Positions 26,705-35,419 of a stretch of DNA of 64,000 nucleotides are shown here, one piece after another; the stretch's first letter is position 1; each line of letters starts with the position of its first letter. The notes below the pieces were generated by a model, which ran no database searches, had not been told where the DNA came from, and saw only the letters and a program-made list of their open reading frames with translations. The position numbers and the translations under genes were made by a program. This stretch comes from Gordonia sp. X0973 (GTDB taxonomy: Bacteria; Actinomycetota; Actinomycetes; Mycobacteriales; Mycobacteriaceae). The stretch is from positions 1,178,001 through 1,242,000 of the forward strand of contig NZ_CP054691.1 of assembly GCF_013348785.1 (NCBI RefSeq). The letters are read 5' to 3'.

Positions 26705-28051
26705 ATGCGCAGGCGGATTCGCTCCTCGATGATCGGCATGGTCCTCATCGTCGGACTGCTCCTCGGCGCGCCGCTGTCGGTCATCGCCTGGTGGTGGGTC
26801 GCCGACAACGCGCATCAGGATCTCGACAGCCGGCTCAAGCACATCGCCGGCGAGCTGATCCAGATGGAGGGCCCCGGCGGCGAGATCGACGTCGACGTCC
26901 TCACCAACGCGCGGCTGGGCGTACTCATCCCCGAGGAGGGGCAGCTGCGCGTGACCCACCACGTCGCCGGTTCCACGACCTCGACCGATGATCGGACCGG
27001 CCCGAAGGAACTGGTGACGACGACGCTGGGCCGCCGGATCGACGGCAACGCGTTCACCGACTCGATCGCCCTCGGTGACGCGGGCACCGTCGAGTTGGCC
27101 ATCCCGACGAGGCAGGTCCGCCGGGACCAATGGGCGGCGGTCGCGATCGTGGGCGTCGTCGTCCTGGCCTCGGTGGGCGCGGGGGTGGTGGTCGCCACCG
27201 TGACCGCGCGTCGCCTGGCCGATCCGTTGACGCGGGTCGCCGACCGCGCGTCGGCGATGGCCATGGGCGATTTCCGTTCCGAGTGGCCCGCGTACGGGAT
27301 CGAGGAGCTCGACGAGGTGTCGCGGGCGCTCGGCGCCGCGAACACCGAGATCGCCATGCGCCTCGACCGCGAGGGCGGGATCGTCGGGGAGGTCTCGCAT
27401 CAGCTCCGCAGTCGGCTCACCGCGATTCAGCTGCGCCTCGACGAGCTGGCGCTGCATCCCGACAGCAACGTCGTGGCCGAGGCGGAGGCCGCCGCGAGCC
27501 AGGTGGATCGACTCACCCGGGAACTCGACGAGATGGTCGTCGCCTCCCGTATCAACGAGGACGCGCCGGCCGCCGCCGTCGGCGTCGACGGGATGATCGC
27601 CACGCTGATCGCCGACTTCGAGCCGGCCTTCACCGCGGTACACAGGTCCGTGGTCGCCGTGGTGCGCTCCGGACCCGCCGTGGCGTGGACGGCGCAGCCG
27701 AGTCGGCTGCGCGAGGCGTTGGCGGTGCTGCTGGACAACGCGCTGCACCACGGGCGCGGGACGTGCACGGTATCGGTCGACGCCCTGCAGTCGGCGGGCA
27801 TGTTGCGCGTCCAGGTCACCGACGAGGGGATCGGCGTGCCCGACGACCTCGTCGACAAGATCTTCCGCCGCGGGTTCACCGGGGGCGTGTCCACCGGCAC
27901 CGGTGTCGGGCTGTCATTGGCCCGCGCCCTGGTGGAGGCCGACGGCGGCCGGCTGGAACTCACGACGCGGCGCCCGCCGGTGTTCACCATCGTGGTTCCC
28001 GCCGCGGCGCCCGCCGAACCCGTCAGGCGTGACCGAGTTCCTCATCGGTGA
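26705..28051 (+). CDS. Sensor histidine kinase
   Basis: 448 residues. TM1 at about 10-30, an extracytoplasmic sensor of about 110 residues, TM2 at about 143-165, a HAMP domain, phospho-acceptor His232 in GEVSHQLRSRLT, then an HATPase_c domain with N box LDNALHHG and G boxes DEGIGVP and GTGVGLSL. It pairs with the response regulator just upstream. The 3' end overlaps the convergent gtrA gene by 29 nt. Confidence 0.93.
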   Translation: MRRRIRSSMIGMVLIVGLLLGAPLSVIAWWWVADNAHQDLDSRLKHIAGELIQMEGPGGEIDVDVLTNARLGVLIPEEGQLRVTHHVAGSTTSTDDRTGPKELVTTTLGRRIDGNAFTDSIALGDAGTVELAIPTRQVRRDQWAAVAIVGVVVLASVGAGVVVATVTARRLADPLTRVADRASAMAMGDFRSEWPAYGIEELDEVSRALGAANTEIAMRLDREGGIVGEVSHQLRSRLTAIQLRLDELALHPDSNVVAEAEAAASQVDRLTRELDEMVVASRINEDAPAAAVGVDGMIATLIADFEPAFTAVHRSVVAVVRSGPAVAWTAQPSRLREALAVLLDNALHHGRGTCTVSVDALQSAGMLRVQVTDEGIGVPDDLVDKIFRRGFTGGVSTGTGVGLSLARALVEADGGRLELTTRRPPVFTIVVPAAAPAEPVRRDRVPHR

Positions 28052-28583
28052 GTTCGGCGAGATTGCCCGTCGGCTCCGTCGACCCGCCCTCGCCGCCGCG
28101 CGGCATCTCCTCCGGGAACGCGAATCGGCGCAACGCCCAGAACCGGAATGCCATCTGCAGGAAGTTGCCGATGATGTAGGCGAGGAAGAAGTCGAGGATC
28201 GCCAGCTTCAGGCCCTCCGGGGCCGCGCGCAGGCTGAACAGGTTGTTCGCGATCCACAGCGGCGCGGCGGCCAGCAGCACGCCGATCCCGCTGATCACGA
28301 AGAACAGCAGGGCCTCGTGGTGGCGCTCGCGCCCGCCGCGGTCCTTGAACGCCCATTCGCGATTGAGGATGTAGGAGAGAATCGTGGCGATCACGCCGGA
28401 GATGATCTTGGCGATGGTCGGTTTGGAAGCCAGGATCGTGTAGGCCAGCGGGTAGAAGATCGCCATGTCGACGATGAACGTGGTCCCGCCGACGATCGCG
28501 AATTTGATCAGCTCGCGGTGCTTGAGCGCGATCCGGTGAAGCGGAGCGGGCAGCGCGTTGATCACGTCGTTGACAAAGGACAC
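28023..28583 (-). CDS. GtrA-family membrane protein
   Basis: 186 residues with four membrane segments (first at ELIKFAIVGGTTFIVDMAIF). GtrA-like proteins are linked to moving lipid-linked sugars across the membrane for cell wall glycosylation. The start is uncertain: GTG 28583 is chosen for length, with TTG 28592 also possible; neither has a good ribosome site. It is divergent from purK with a 57-nt gap and corresponds to Rv3277. Confidence 0.82.
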   Translation of the reverse strand: MSFVNDVINALPAPLHRIALKHRELIKFAIVGGTTFIVDMAIFYPLAYTILASKPTIAKIISGVIATILSYILNREWAFKDRGGRERHHEALLFFVISGIGVLLAAAPLWIANNLFSLRAAPEGLKLAILDFFLAYIIGNFLQMAFRFWALRRFAFPEEMPRGGEGGSTEPTGNLAELTDEELGHA

Positions 28584-28640
28584 AAGGGGCAAGTCTACGG
28601 GCTGATTTGCGATGACCTTGCACGTGACAGGATGGGACGC

Positions 28641-29858
28641 GTGCAACAACGCTCCACGACGATGCCGGTGGTCGCCATGATCGGCGGCGGACAACTCGCC
28701 CGGATGACCCATCAGGCCGCCATTGCGCTGGGACAATGCCTGCGCGTGCTGGCCGCGGGTCCCGGCGACCCCGCCGCGGCGGTGAGCGCCGACACGGTCA
28801 TCGGTTCACATGACAGTCTGGCCGACCTGCGCCGGGTCGCGGCCGGTGCGAACGCCCTCACCTTCGACCACGAGGGGGTACCCCTCGAACATCTCGTCGC
28901 GCTCGAGGCCGACGGGGTGGCGGTGCGCCCGCCGTCGACGGCCCTGCACTACGCGCAGGACAAGTTGGCGATGCGTCTGCGGCTGCGCGAACTGGGACTG
29001 CCGGTGCCCGACTTCGCCGACCTGTCCGGCGACCGCGCCGCGGCACGGCGCGCGCTGCAGGAATTCGGCGCGCGCCACGGCTGGCAGATCGTGCTCAAGG
29101 CGGTGCGCGGCGGCTACGACGGGCGCGGCGTGTGGCTGCTCGACGACGAGCAGGCGGCCCTGGAGGTCTTCGACCGCGCCGACGCCGACACGCAGTTGAT
29201 GGCGGAGGCGAAGGTGGCGATGAACCGGGAACTGTCCGCGCTCATCGCCCGCTCGCCGTTCGGGCAGGGGGCGGCGTGGCCGGTCGTGCAGACCGTGCAG
29301 CGCAACGGGCAGTGCGCCGTCGTCCTCGCCCCCGTCCCCGGCCTCGTGCCCGAGGTCGCCGAGCAGGCGCAACAGATGGCGCTGCGCCTGGCCGACGAAC
29401 TCGGCGTCGTCGGGGTGATGGCAATGGAGCTGTTCGAGACCGTCGACGGGGAACTCGTCGTCAACGAATTGGCGATGCGACCGCACAACAGCGGCCACTG
29501 GACGATGGACGGCGCGGTGACCTCGCAGTTCGAGCAGCACCTGCGCGCCGTCCTCGACTACCCGCTGGGGACGACCGACCCCGTCGCCGGGCCGGTCGTC
29601 ATGGCGAACGTGCTCGGTGCGGCGCAGGCCCCGGCGATGGCGATGGACGAGCGGGTCCACCACCTGATGGCGCGCATGCCGGAGGCCAAGATCCACCTCT
29701 ACGGCAAGGGCGAGCGGCCCGACCGGAAGATCGGGCATGTCAATATCGTTGGTGGGCCGGGAGCCGACGTCGACGACGTGCGCGAGCGCGCCGAACGGGC
29801 GGCCACCTGGCTCTCGACCGCGACCTGGACCGATGGATGGGATGTGCACGGTGAGTGA
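28641..29858 (+). CDS. purK: N5-carboxyaminoimidazole ribonucleotide synthase
   Basis: 405 residues; an ATP-grasp enzyme that carboxylates AIR to N5-CAIR in purine synthesis. Marks: [10 protein letters not shown] at the N-terminus, [12 protein letters not shown] for ATP, and [16 protein letters not shown]. Three starts are possible: ATG 28632, GTG 28641 and ATG 28662. GTG 28641 has AGGATGG 5-6 nt upstream and is preferred. It overlaps purE by 8 nt. Confidence 0.94.
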   Translation: MQQRSTTMPVVAMIGGGQLARMTHQAAIALGQCLRVLAAGPGDPAAAVSADTVIGSHDSLADLRRVAAGANALTFDHEGVPLEHLVALEADGVAVRPPSTALHYAQDKLAMRLRLRELGLPVPDFADLSGDRAAARRALQEFGARHGWQIVLKAVRGGYDGRGVWLLDDEQAALEVFDRADADTQLMAEAKVAMNRELSALIARSPFGQGAAWPVVQTVQRNGQCAVVLAPVPGLVPEVAEQAQQMALRLADELGVVGVMAMELFETVDGELVVNELAMRPHNSGHWTMDGAVTSQFEQHLRAVLDYPLGTTDPVAGPVVMANVLGAAQAPAMAMDERVHHLMARMPEAKIHLYGKGERPDRKIGHVNIVGGPGADVDDVRERAERAATWLSTATWTDGWDVHGE

Positions 29859-30363
29859 GCAGACGGGGCCGCGGGTCGGCCTGATCATGGGCAGCGACTC
29901 GGATTGGCCGACGATGTCGGCCGCGGCGGAGGCGCTCGCCGAATTCGACATCCCCTTCGAAGTGGGCGTGGTGTCGGCGCACCGCACGCCGCAGGGCATG
30001 CTCGACTACGCGAAGGGGGCGGCCGACCGCGGGATCCGTGTCATCATCGCGGGCGCAGGCGGTGCTGCCCACCTACCCGGGATGGTCGCCTCGGCCACCC
30101 CGTTGCCGGTGATCGGCGTCCCGGTCCCGCTCAAGTACCTCGACGGGATGGATTCCCTCCTATCGATCGTGCAGATGCCGGCCGGCGTCCCCGTGGCGAC
30201 CGTTTCCGTCGGCGGGGCGCGCAACGCCGGCCTGCTCGCGGTCCGCATCCTTTCGGTCGCGGAACCGGCGCTGAGGGATCGGATGGAGAAGTTCCAGGTG
30301 GATCTGGCGGATATGGTCGCGGAAAAGGATTCGGCATTGCGACGGAAGCTGATGGGGGAATAA
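29851..30363 (+). CDS. purE: N5-carboxyaminoimidazole ribonucleotide mutase
   Basis: 170 residues; converts N5-CAIR to CAIR, the step after PurK. Conserved [16 protein letters not shown] and [11 protein letters not shown] are all present. The start is GTG 29851 inside the end of purK (ATG 29842 is an alternative). Together they are a tight purKE unit as in mycobacteria. The next gene begins 2 nt after the stop. Confidence 0.95.
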   Translation: MSEQTGPRVGLIMGSDSDWPTMSAAAEALAEFDIPFEVGVVSAHRTPQGMLDYAKGAADRGIRVIIAGAGGAAHLPGMVASATPLPVIGVPVPLKYLDGMDSLLSIVQMPAGVPVATVSVGGARNAGLLAVRILSVAEPALRDRMEKFQVDLADMVAEKDSALRRKLMGE

Positions 30364-30365
30364 CG

Positions 30366-31295
30366 ATGGCCGCTGTGGATGTACGCCCGGTCCGGGTGAT
30401 CGAGGTCGGCGGAAAGGGCCCCGAGGACGTCGTCGTGGCCGAGGATGGCACCGTCTACACCGGGCTCGAGGACGGTCGACTGCTCGCCATCCGGCCCGGC
30501 GACGACGCGGTCACCCGGGTCGGTGACACCGGCGGGCGGCCGCTGGGGATCGAATTCCTCGCCGACGGGCGTCTGCTCGTCGCGGATGCGCATCGCGGCC
30601 TGCTGGCCGTCGACCCCGCCGACGGCGCCGTCGAGCCGCTGGTCACCACGATCGACGGGACGCCGATGGTGTTCTGCAACAACGCCGCCGTCGCGTCGAA
30701 CGGCGACATCTGGTTCAGCGATTCGTCGACGCTGCACCCGATCGAGCGGTGGAAGAACGATCTGGTGGAGGACACCCGCACCGGGCGCCTGATGCGCCGC
30801 GGCGCGGACGGATCGGTGACGGTCGTGCTCGGCGGCCTCGGGTTCGCCAACGGTGTCGCGCTGGCCGCCGACGAGTCGTACGTGTGTGTGGCCGAGACGG
30901 CCGCGCGCACGGTCGTGCGCTGGTGGCTGACCGGGCCGAAGGCGGGGAGCCGTGACTACCTGGTCACCGATCTGCCCGGCTACCCCGACAACATCGCCCG
31001 CGGCAGCGACGGTCTGATCTGGGTGACGATCGCCTCGCCGACCGACCCGGTGGTGGCCGGGTTGCAGCGCGGGCCGATGTTCCTGCGCCGGATGGCGACC
31101 AAGGTGCCCGAGGTGTTGCAGCCGAAGCCGAAGCACACCGTGCGCGTGCAGGCCTTCGACGACGAGGGGAACCTGCGCCACGACGTCCACGGCGATGCGA
31201 GCCGGTTCCACATGGTCACCGGGGTCCGCGAGCACGGCGGTCAGGTCTGGCTGGGCAGCCTCGAGACCGACGTGGTCGGCGTCATCGACCTCTGA
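30366..31295 (+). CDS. SMP-30/strictosidine synthase-like beta-propeller protein
   Basis: 309 residues forming a predicted six-bladed propeller: repeated strands such as PEDVVVAEDGTVYTGLEDGRLL, IEFLADGRLLVADAHRGLL and NGDIWFSDSS. Family members are lactonases or hydrolases, with rare condensing enzymes. There is no signal peptide. ATG 30366 follows GGGGGAA at the end of purE, so it is likely cotranscribed with purKE, an unusual partner. The substrate is not predictable. Confidence 0.8.
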   Translation: MAAVDVRPVRVIEVGGKGPEDVVVAEDGTVYTGLEDGRLLAIRPGDDAVTRVGDTGGRPLGIEFLADGRLLVADAHRGLLAVDPADGAVEPLVTTIDGTPMVFCNNAAVASNGDIWFSDSSTLHPIERWKNDLVEDTRTGRLMRRGADGSVTVVLGGLGFANGVALAADESYVCVAETAARTVVRWWLTGPKAGSRDYLVTDLPGYPDNIARGSDGLIWVTIASPTDPVVAGLQRGPMFLRRMATKVPEVLQPKPKHTVRVQAFDDEGNLRHDVHGDASRFHMVTGVREHGGQVWLGSLETDVVGVIDL

Positions 31296-31349
31296 CGGAG
31301 TTCGCTCACGCGGATGCGTCACCGTGCGGTGCCATATACAGTGGCGGCC

Positions 31350-31910
31350 GTGACTTCGCCGGACCATGAGAACAACCCGCTCGAAAAGGGCGGCACCTAT
31401 CCGCAGCAGCCGGAGGGCCCCGCGCCGACCCCCGGCGCACAGGCCGGCCAGCCGGTCGACCCCCTCGGTGCGCCGGGGTACGGACAACCCGTCGATCCGG
31501 CCTACGGCCAGCCCGGACCGTACGGCCAGCCAGGGGGATACGGGCAACCTGGCGCATACGGCCAGCCCGGCTATGACCAACCGGGATACGGCCAGCCCGG
31601 TTACCCGCAGCCCGGCTACGCCCAGCCCGGCTACGCACCCCCGGGTTACCCGCAGCCCGGCTATCCGATGTACGACAGCTTCGGCAACCCGCTCTCGGAC
31701 AAGAGCAAGCTGGTCGCCGGTCTGCTGCAGATCTTCATCGGCTCGTTCGGCGTCGGGCGGTTCTACCTCGGCGACCCCGGCATCGCGATCGCCCAGATCG
31801 CCGTCACGTGGCTGACCTGCGGTATCGGCGCCATCTGGCCGCTCATCGACGGAATCATGATCCTCATGGGCAACGTGAAGGATTCACAGGGCCGCACGCT
31901 GCGCGACTGA
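31350..31910 (+). CDS. TM2-domain membrane protein with PGY/GQ repeat N-terminus
   Basis: 186 residues. About residues 40-110 are a run of QPGY/GQPG units rich in Pro, Gly, Gln and Tyr, likely disordered. The C-terminus is a TM2 domain with two helices: [20 protein letters not shown], then ITWL-type segment and [11 protein letters not shown] 31350 is preferred, with TATACA 11 nt upstream as -10; GTG 31341 is also possible. The TM2 fold is found across many bacteria without known function. Repeat length may vary between strains. Confidence 0.82.
   Translation: MTSPDHENNPLEKGGTYPQQPEGPAPTPGAQAGQPVDPLGAPGYGQPVDPAYGQPGPYGQPGGYGQPGAYGQPGYDQPGYGQPGYPQPGYAQPGYAPPGYPQPGYPMYDSFGNPLSDKSKLVAGLLQIFIGSFGVGRFYLGDPGIAIAQIAVTWLTCGIGAIWPLIDGIMILMGNVKDSQGRTLRD
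31480..31660 (+). repeat. In-frame tandem repeat coding for QPGY-type units
   Basis: The DNA alternates variants of cagcccggctac and ggccagcccgg about fifteen times inside the TM2 protein gene. The units are degenerate at third bases and stay in frame, so they arose by expansion of a coding unit and are not a CRISPR array or intergenic repeat. Confidence 0.8.
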
Positions 31911-31920
31911 GTGCGGCGAC

Positions 31921-32592
31921 ATGACGGGTAGCTGGTCTGACGACGGCGGGCGGGAGTTGTTGCGCTCGCTGCCCGTCCTGCGCGGCGAGGCGCCCGGATT
32001 CGACCCCGACGACGTGCCCGCCGACCCGGTCTCGCTCTTCGCTCAGTGGCTGTGCGCGGCCGTCGACGCGGGAGTGCCCGAACCGCATGCGATGACGCTG
32101 TCCACCGTCGGGCCCGACGGCGAGCCCCACGCCCGGGTTCTGATCGTGAAGGCGGTCGACGACGAGGGCTGGCATTTCGCCGTCAACGCGAAGAGCCAGA
32201 AGGGCGTCGACCTGGCCGGGGACCCGCGGGCCGCATTGACCTTCTACTGGCCGGAGCTGGTGCGGCAGGTACGGGTTCTGGGGCGGGCGACGGACCGGGG
32301 TGCCGCGGCGAGTGCCGCCGACTTCCTCGCGCGACCCTCGTCGTCGCGCTCGATGGCGATCACGGCGCGACAGAGCCAACCCTTCGACGATCCGGCCGAA
32401 CTCGACTTGGCGATCGCCGAAGCCAGTGACCGGGTCGCCGCGGATCCCGACTTCGTGTTCGCCGACTGGGTCTCCTACGCGCTGCGTCCGGATTCGGTCG
32501 AGTTCTGGGAGGGCGCACCCGACCGTCGGCACGTGCGCTTGCTGTACCGACGCGCGGGGGACGGCTGGGACCGGTCGCGACTGTGGCCGTGA
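31921..32592 (+). CDS. Pyridoxamine 5'-phosphate oxidase family protein (PdxH-like)
   Basis: 223 residues with the flavin-binding split barrel (PHARVLIVKAVDDEGWHFAVN, KGVDLAGDPRAALTFYW) and the PdxH C-terminal dimerisation segment ending in RLWP. True PdxH oxidises pyridoxamine phosphate to PLP with FMN. Several substrate-binding positions look changed, so it may be a PdxH-like enzyme acting on another amine. ATG 31921 is 10 nt after the TM2 gene. Confidence 0.75.
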   Translation: MTGSWSDDGGRELLRSLPVLRGEAPGFDPDDVPADPVSLFAQWLCAAVDAGVPEPHAMTLSTVGPDGEPHARVLIVKAVDDEGWHFAVNAKSQKGVDLAGDPRAALTFYWPELVRQVRVLGRATDRGAAASAADFLARPSSSRSMAITARQSQPFDDPAELDLAIAEASDRVAADPDFVFADWVSYALRPDSVEFWEGAPDRRHVRLLYRRAGDGWDRSRLWP

Positions 32593-32608
32593 GCGAGCGC
32601 CCCCGGTT

Positions 32609-33316
32609 TCAGGGGGCAGTGTCGACGGGTGCCTCCGGCACCGCGACGATCTCCAGCGGCACCTCGTCGACGAGGGTGAAACCCATCCGCTCGTAGAGCG
32701 CGCGGGCCGGATTGTCGTCGGTGGTGTGCAGGAACGGGATGTCGCCGCGCTGACGGATGTGGTCGCCGACGGCCCGGATGAGGCGGTCGGCATATCCGCG
32801 CCCGCGCGCCCGCTCTGCCGTCGCCACCGCGCTGATCTCGCCCCAGCCGGGTGGGCGCATCCGTTCACCGGCCATCGCGACGAGTTCCCCGTCGTCGTCG
32901 CGCAGACCGAGATAGCGGCCGAGTTCGACGGTCCGCCGTGCGAACGGCCCCGGCCGCGCCTGCGCGACGAGGGCGAGCATGTCGTCGACGTCTCCGGGAC
33001 CCAGGACGACCGCCTCGTCGTCGGGTCGCGTCGTCACGCTCTCACCGGAGTAGACCAGCAGCGTGAAGGTGCGTTGCCACGTCCAGCCGTCGGGAAGCGG
33101 CGACCGCCGGCCGCGCAGGCCCACCGTCGACCCCGGTCCGGCGAGTTCGCGCAGATCGGACCAATCCTCCTCGCTCAGGTGCGGCGGATGGGCGTAGAAG
33201 ATCGATACCGCGGGGTCGTATCGGCTGATCCGGCCGCGGCGCACCGCGTGTCGGGCATGCGCGCCGCGCAGGGATTCGCCCACCGGATCGGCGAGGACGC
33301 CGAGTTCTGAACGCAT
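32609..33316 (-). CDS. GNAT-family N-acetyltransferase
   Basis: 235 residues. The C-terminal half is a FR47-type acetyltransferase: EISAVATAERARGRGYADRL is the acetyl-CoA motif A and NPARALYERMGF motif B. The N-terminal 100 residues are family-specific. It converges with the PdxH-like gene, 16 nt apart, and the substrate is unknown. ATG 33316. Confidence 0.8.
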   Translation of the reverse strand: MRSELGVLADPVGESLRGAHARHAVRRGRISRYDPAVSIFYAHPPHLSEEDWSDLRELAGPGSTVGLRGRRSPLPDGWTWQRTFTLLVYSGESVTTRPDDEAVVLGPGDVDDMLALVAQARPGPFARRTVELGRYLGLRDDDGELVAMAGERMRPPGWGEISAVATAERARGRGYADRLIRAVGDHIRQRGDIPFLHTTDDNPARALYERMGFTLVDEVPLEIVAVPEAPVDTAP

Positions 33317-33360
33317 CAGTCGAGGATTTCACCACCCGCGGCGGGAGGGGAATCCGGGGG

Positions 33361-34188
33361 TCAGGCCGCCGGCACTCCCAGTTTCTCCCGGAAGAATCCC
33401 AGCACGCGGTCCAATGCCTCACGCGTCGGTTCGCCCGGCTCGTCGATGAGGTGCTCGGTGACCACCGAGTGGGGGATGGGCAAGACGGCATCGGGGTTCG
33501 CCGCTGAATCCGGGAGCTCGATTCCGATGAAGGCGTCGCCGAGTTGGTCGCGCAGGAACGCGAAACGGTCGGCGGGGACCATCGGGTCGCCCTCGAACCG
33601 CATCCCCATGACCTGCAGCCCGGCCGCGCACCGCGTCTTCACCCGCGCCAGGTCGTCCTCGGAGATGTCGATGTTGCGGGCGTTGCCGATCGGTCGCAGC
33701 GGCAGCGACGGCTGGGACAGGACCGGGGCGAGGATCGTCTCGTCGACGGCCATGGCCAGGGCGAAGCCGCCGGTCAGACACATGCCGATGGCTCCGACAC
33801 CCGGGCCGCCGCAGCGGTCGTGGGCATGGCGAGCCAGCGCGCGCAGCCAGGCGACGACCGGGGAGGAGCGCCCGGTGGCGAGGATGGTGAACTCGCGGCT
33901 GACGCACACCTTGCGCACCAGGTTGCCCGCCATGCGGGCGCCGTTGGTCACGGTCGCGAGCCCGTCCGGCCTGGGGTCCAGGCCGTCGATCCCGAACAGC
34001 GACGGCAGGTACACCGTGCATCCCGCGTCCGCGACGCGGCGCGCGAAATCGGCGACCAGCGGGGTGACCCCGGGGATCTCGGACATCACGATGACGGCCG
34101 GACCGCCGCCCTTCACGTAGACCCGACGCGTCGTGCCGTCAGCGCTGAACTCTTCGACGCGGAAGTCGTCGAGGGAGTCCCGGCTCAT
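33361..34188 (-). CDS. Dienelactone hydrolase family protein
   Basis: 275 residues, alpha/beta hydrolase fold. The nucleophile elbow is GMCLTGGFAL with Cys in place of Ser, as in dienelactone hydrolases. The oxyanion strand VIVMSEIPGVT is present. These enzymes open lactones or esters from aromatic degradation, but most actinobacterial members have unknown substrates. ATG 34188 overlaps the stop of the upstream F420-type gene (ATGA). The same open frame continues upstream to 35394 as an artefact of high GC. Confidence 0.83.
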   Translation of the reverse strand: MSRDSLDDFRVEEFSADGTTRRVYVKGGGPAVIVMSEIPGVTPLVADFARRVADAGCTVYLPSLFGIDGLDPRPDGLATVTNGARMAGNLVRKVCVSREFTILATGRSSPVVAWLRALARHAHDRCGGPGVGAIGMCLTGGFALAMAVDETILAPVLSQPSLPLRPIGNARNIDISEDDLARVKTRCAAGLQVMGMRFEGDPMVPADRFAFLRDQLGDAFIGIELPDSAANPDAVLPIPHSVVTEHLIDEPGEPTREALDRVLGFFREKLGVPAA

Positions 34189-34565
34189 CGTTTCTCGTCG
34201 AGGACGGTCCCGTTGAGGACGTAGTCGAAGGCGCGCGCCGGGATCCGGGCCCCCTTGGCGACGTCGGGTGAGTCGGAGGGGACCACGCGCGGGCCGACGA
34301 CGGTGTACCGCTTGTTCTTGCGGATGATCTCGAAGCGGCCGGCGGCCTGGATGTTGCGCACCCAGTCGGTGTCGCGACCATAGGTGAGCACGATCGACAG
34401 GCGGTCGCCCTCCACCCAGGCCAGGACCGGAATCGAATAGCGCGTACCCGACTTCCGGCCCACGTGCTCGACCATCGCGAAGGGTGCGAGGTGTGGCGCC
34501 CACTGGCGCTGGATCGGGTTGGTCACCACTTTGTTGAACCGGGCGACGGCGTGGGGGATTTTCAT
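34185..34565 (-). CDS. Deazaflavin (F420)-dependent nitroreductase family protein
   Basis: 126 residues, a short split-barrel of the Ddn/FDR type. Marks: HVGRKSGTRYSIPVLAWVEG and GRDTDWVRNIQAAGRFEI with R-x-K-x-Y near ENKRYTV. The family reduces substrates with F420H2, best known from activation of nitroimidazoles. The stop overlaps the start of the dienelactone hydrolase gene, so they are translationally coupled. ATG 34565. Divergent from the TetR gene with a 97-nt gap. Confidence 0.85.
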   Translation of the reverse strand: MKIPHAVARFNKVVTNPIQRQWAPHLAPFAMVEHVGRKSGTRYSIPVLAWVEGDRLSIVLTYGRDTDWVRNIQAAGRFEIIRKNKRYTVVGPRVVPSDSPDVAKGARIPARAFDYVLNGTVLDEKR

Positions 34566-34662
34566 GGTCCCCAGTGTGACCGATCGCCGTCGAAATGTTG
34601 CGGTAAGCGGTCGGCGCGGGTGTCGCCGTCCGGGGCGGGACCGATGCGCGATACTGGTCGAC

Positions 34663-35250
34663 ATGACCGTGACCGAGTCGGAATCGCAGACCGACGACGG
34701 TGCCGCCTTCCGGATGCACGTCGTCGCCGCGTCGATCCGCCTGTTCAGCGAGAAGGGCTACGACGCGACAACGGTCGACGACGTGGCCGCCGCCGCCGGG
34801 ACGTCGCGGCGCACCCTGTTCCGGCAGTTCCGCTCCAAAGAGGATTTGATCTTCGTCGATCACGAGTCGTTGTTGACGCAGGTGCGCGCCTTCCTCGAGT
34901 CGGCGGCGGGGGACCCGTGGACGGCGGTGTGCGGGGGGGCGAAGCTCGTCTTCTCCCACTACGAGACGCACCGCGACCTGGCCGTCGCGCGGTACGCGAT
35001 CGTGTCGCAGACCCCGGTGCTGCGCGATCGGGAACTGGTGACCACCTATCGCTACCAGCGACTTTTCGAGGAGTTCCTGCGCGCGCGGTTCCCGGAGCTG
35101 CCGCGGGAACGGATCGTCGCGTTCTCGTCGGCGGTCACCGGCGTCCACAACTACCTGCTGCGCTCCCTGCTGCGGGGCGAGGCGGCGGCGACCCCGGCCC
35201 ACCTCGACGCCGAGCTGCGCCGCCTGGTGGAGTTGCTCGCGCAGCGCTGA
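34663..35250 (+). CDS. TetR-family transcriptional regulator
   Basis: 195 residues. The N-terminal helix-turn-helix is TTVDDVAAAAGTSRRTLFRQF; the rest is the ligand-binding helical domain. ATG 34663 lies 8 nt after GATACT, so the transcript is probably leaderless. It is followed after 170 nt by fadE25, whose promoter carries two copies of a 15-bp palindrome, so it could be the regulator. It might instead control the divergent hydrolase pair. Confidence 0.85.
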   Translation: MTVTESESQTDDGAAFRMHVVAASIRLFSEKGYDATTVDDVAAAAGTSRRTLFRQFRSKEDLIFVDHESLLTQVRAFLESAAGDPWTAVCGGAKLVFSHYETHRDLAVARYAIVSQTPVLRDRELVTTYRYQRLFEEFLRARFPELPRERIVAFSSAVTGVHNYLLRSLLRGEAAATPAHLDAELRRLVELLAQR

Positions 35251-35349
35251 CCGGTCTCGCGCAGGGCGGCTCTGGAATCGCGCCGAGCGCGCCCGAATAG
35301 TGCTGGCGCGGGGGAGACTGGAGGTCGAGTATCCGCGAATCCGTTGACC

Positions 35350-35364
35350 TGGCACTGCGTGCCA
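35350..35364. promoter_or_regulatory. Palindrome 1 of the fadE25 promoter
   Basis: TGGCACTGCGTGCCA: TGGCAC-N3-GTGCCA, a perfect 6-bp inverted repeat. Its twin lies 39 bp downstream, centre to centre, between the TetR gene and fadE25. Probable operator. Confidence 0.7.
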
Positions 35365-35388
35365 TGATGAACTGTTCCGAACACCGGT

Positions 35389-35403
35389 TGGCACGCAGTG
35401 CCA
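35389..35403. promoter_or_regulatory. Palindrome 2 of the fadE25 promoter
   Basis: TGGCACGCAGTGCCA, the same TGGCAC-N3-GTGCCA palindrome with a different centre, 16 nt before the fadE25 start and adjacent to its AAGGAG ribosome site. The two boxes bracket the likely promoter, a layout suited to repression. Confidence 0.7.
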
Positions 35404-35419
35404 GTAGAAGGAGTAGATA

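Noticed and set aside
31480-31660. Possible CRISPR-like or intergenic tandem repeat
   Set aside because: The units are in frame, vary at third positions and encode a Pro/Gly/Tyr-rich segment of a TM2 protein.
34189-35394. An N-terminal extension of the dienelactone hydrolase frame to 35394
   Set aside because: It would overlap the F420-type gene and the TetR gene and is composed of Arg/Pro-rich sequence. The ATG at 34188 has a coupling overlap and starts the real domain.
35350-35403. Sigma-54 -24 element (TGGCAC)
   Set aside because: Actinobacteria lack sigma-54, there is no GC at -12, and the motif is palindromic and present twice.
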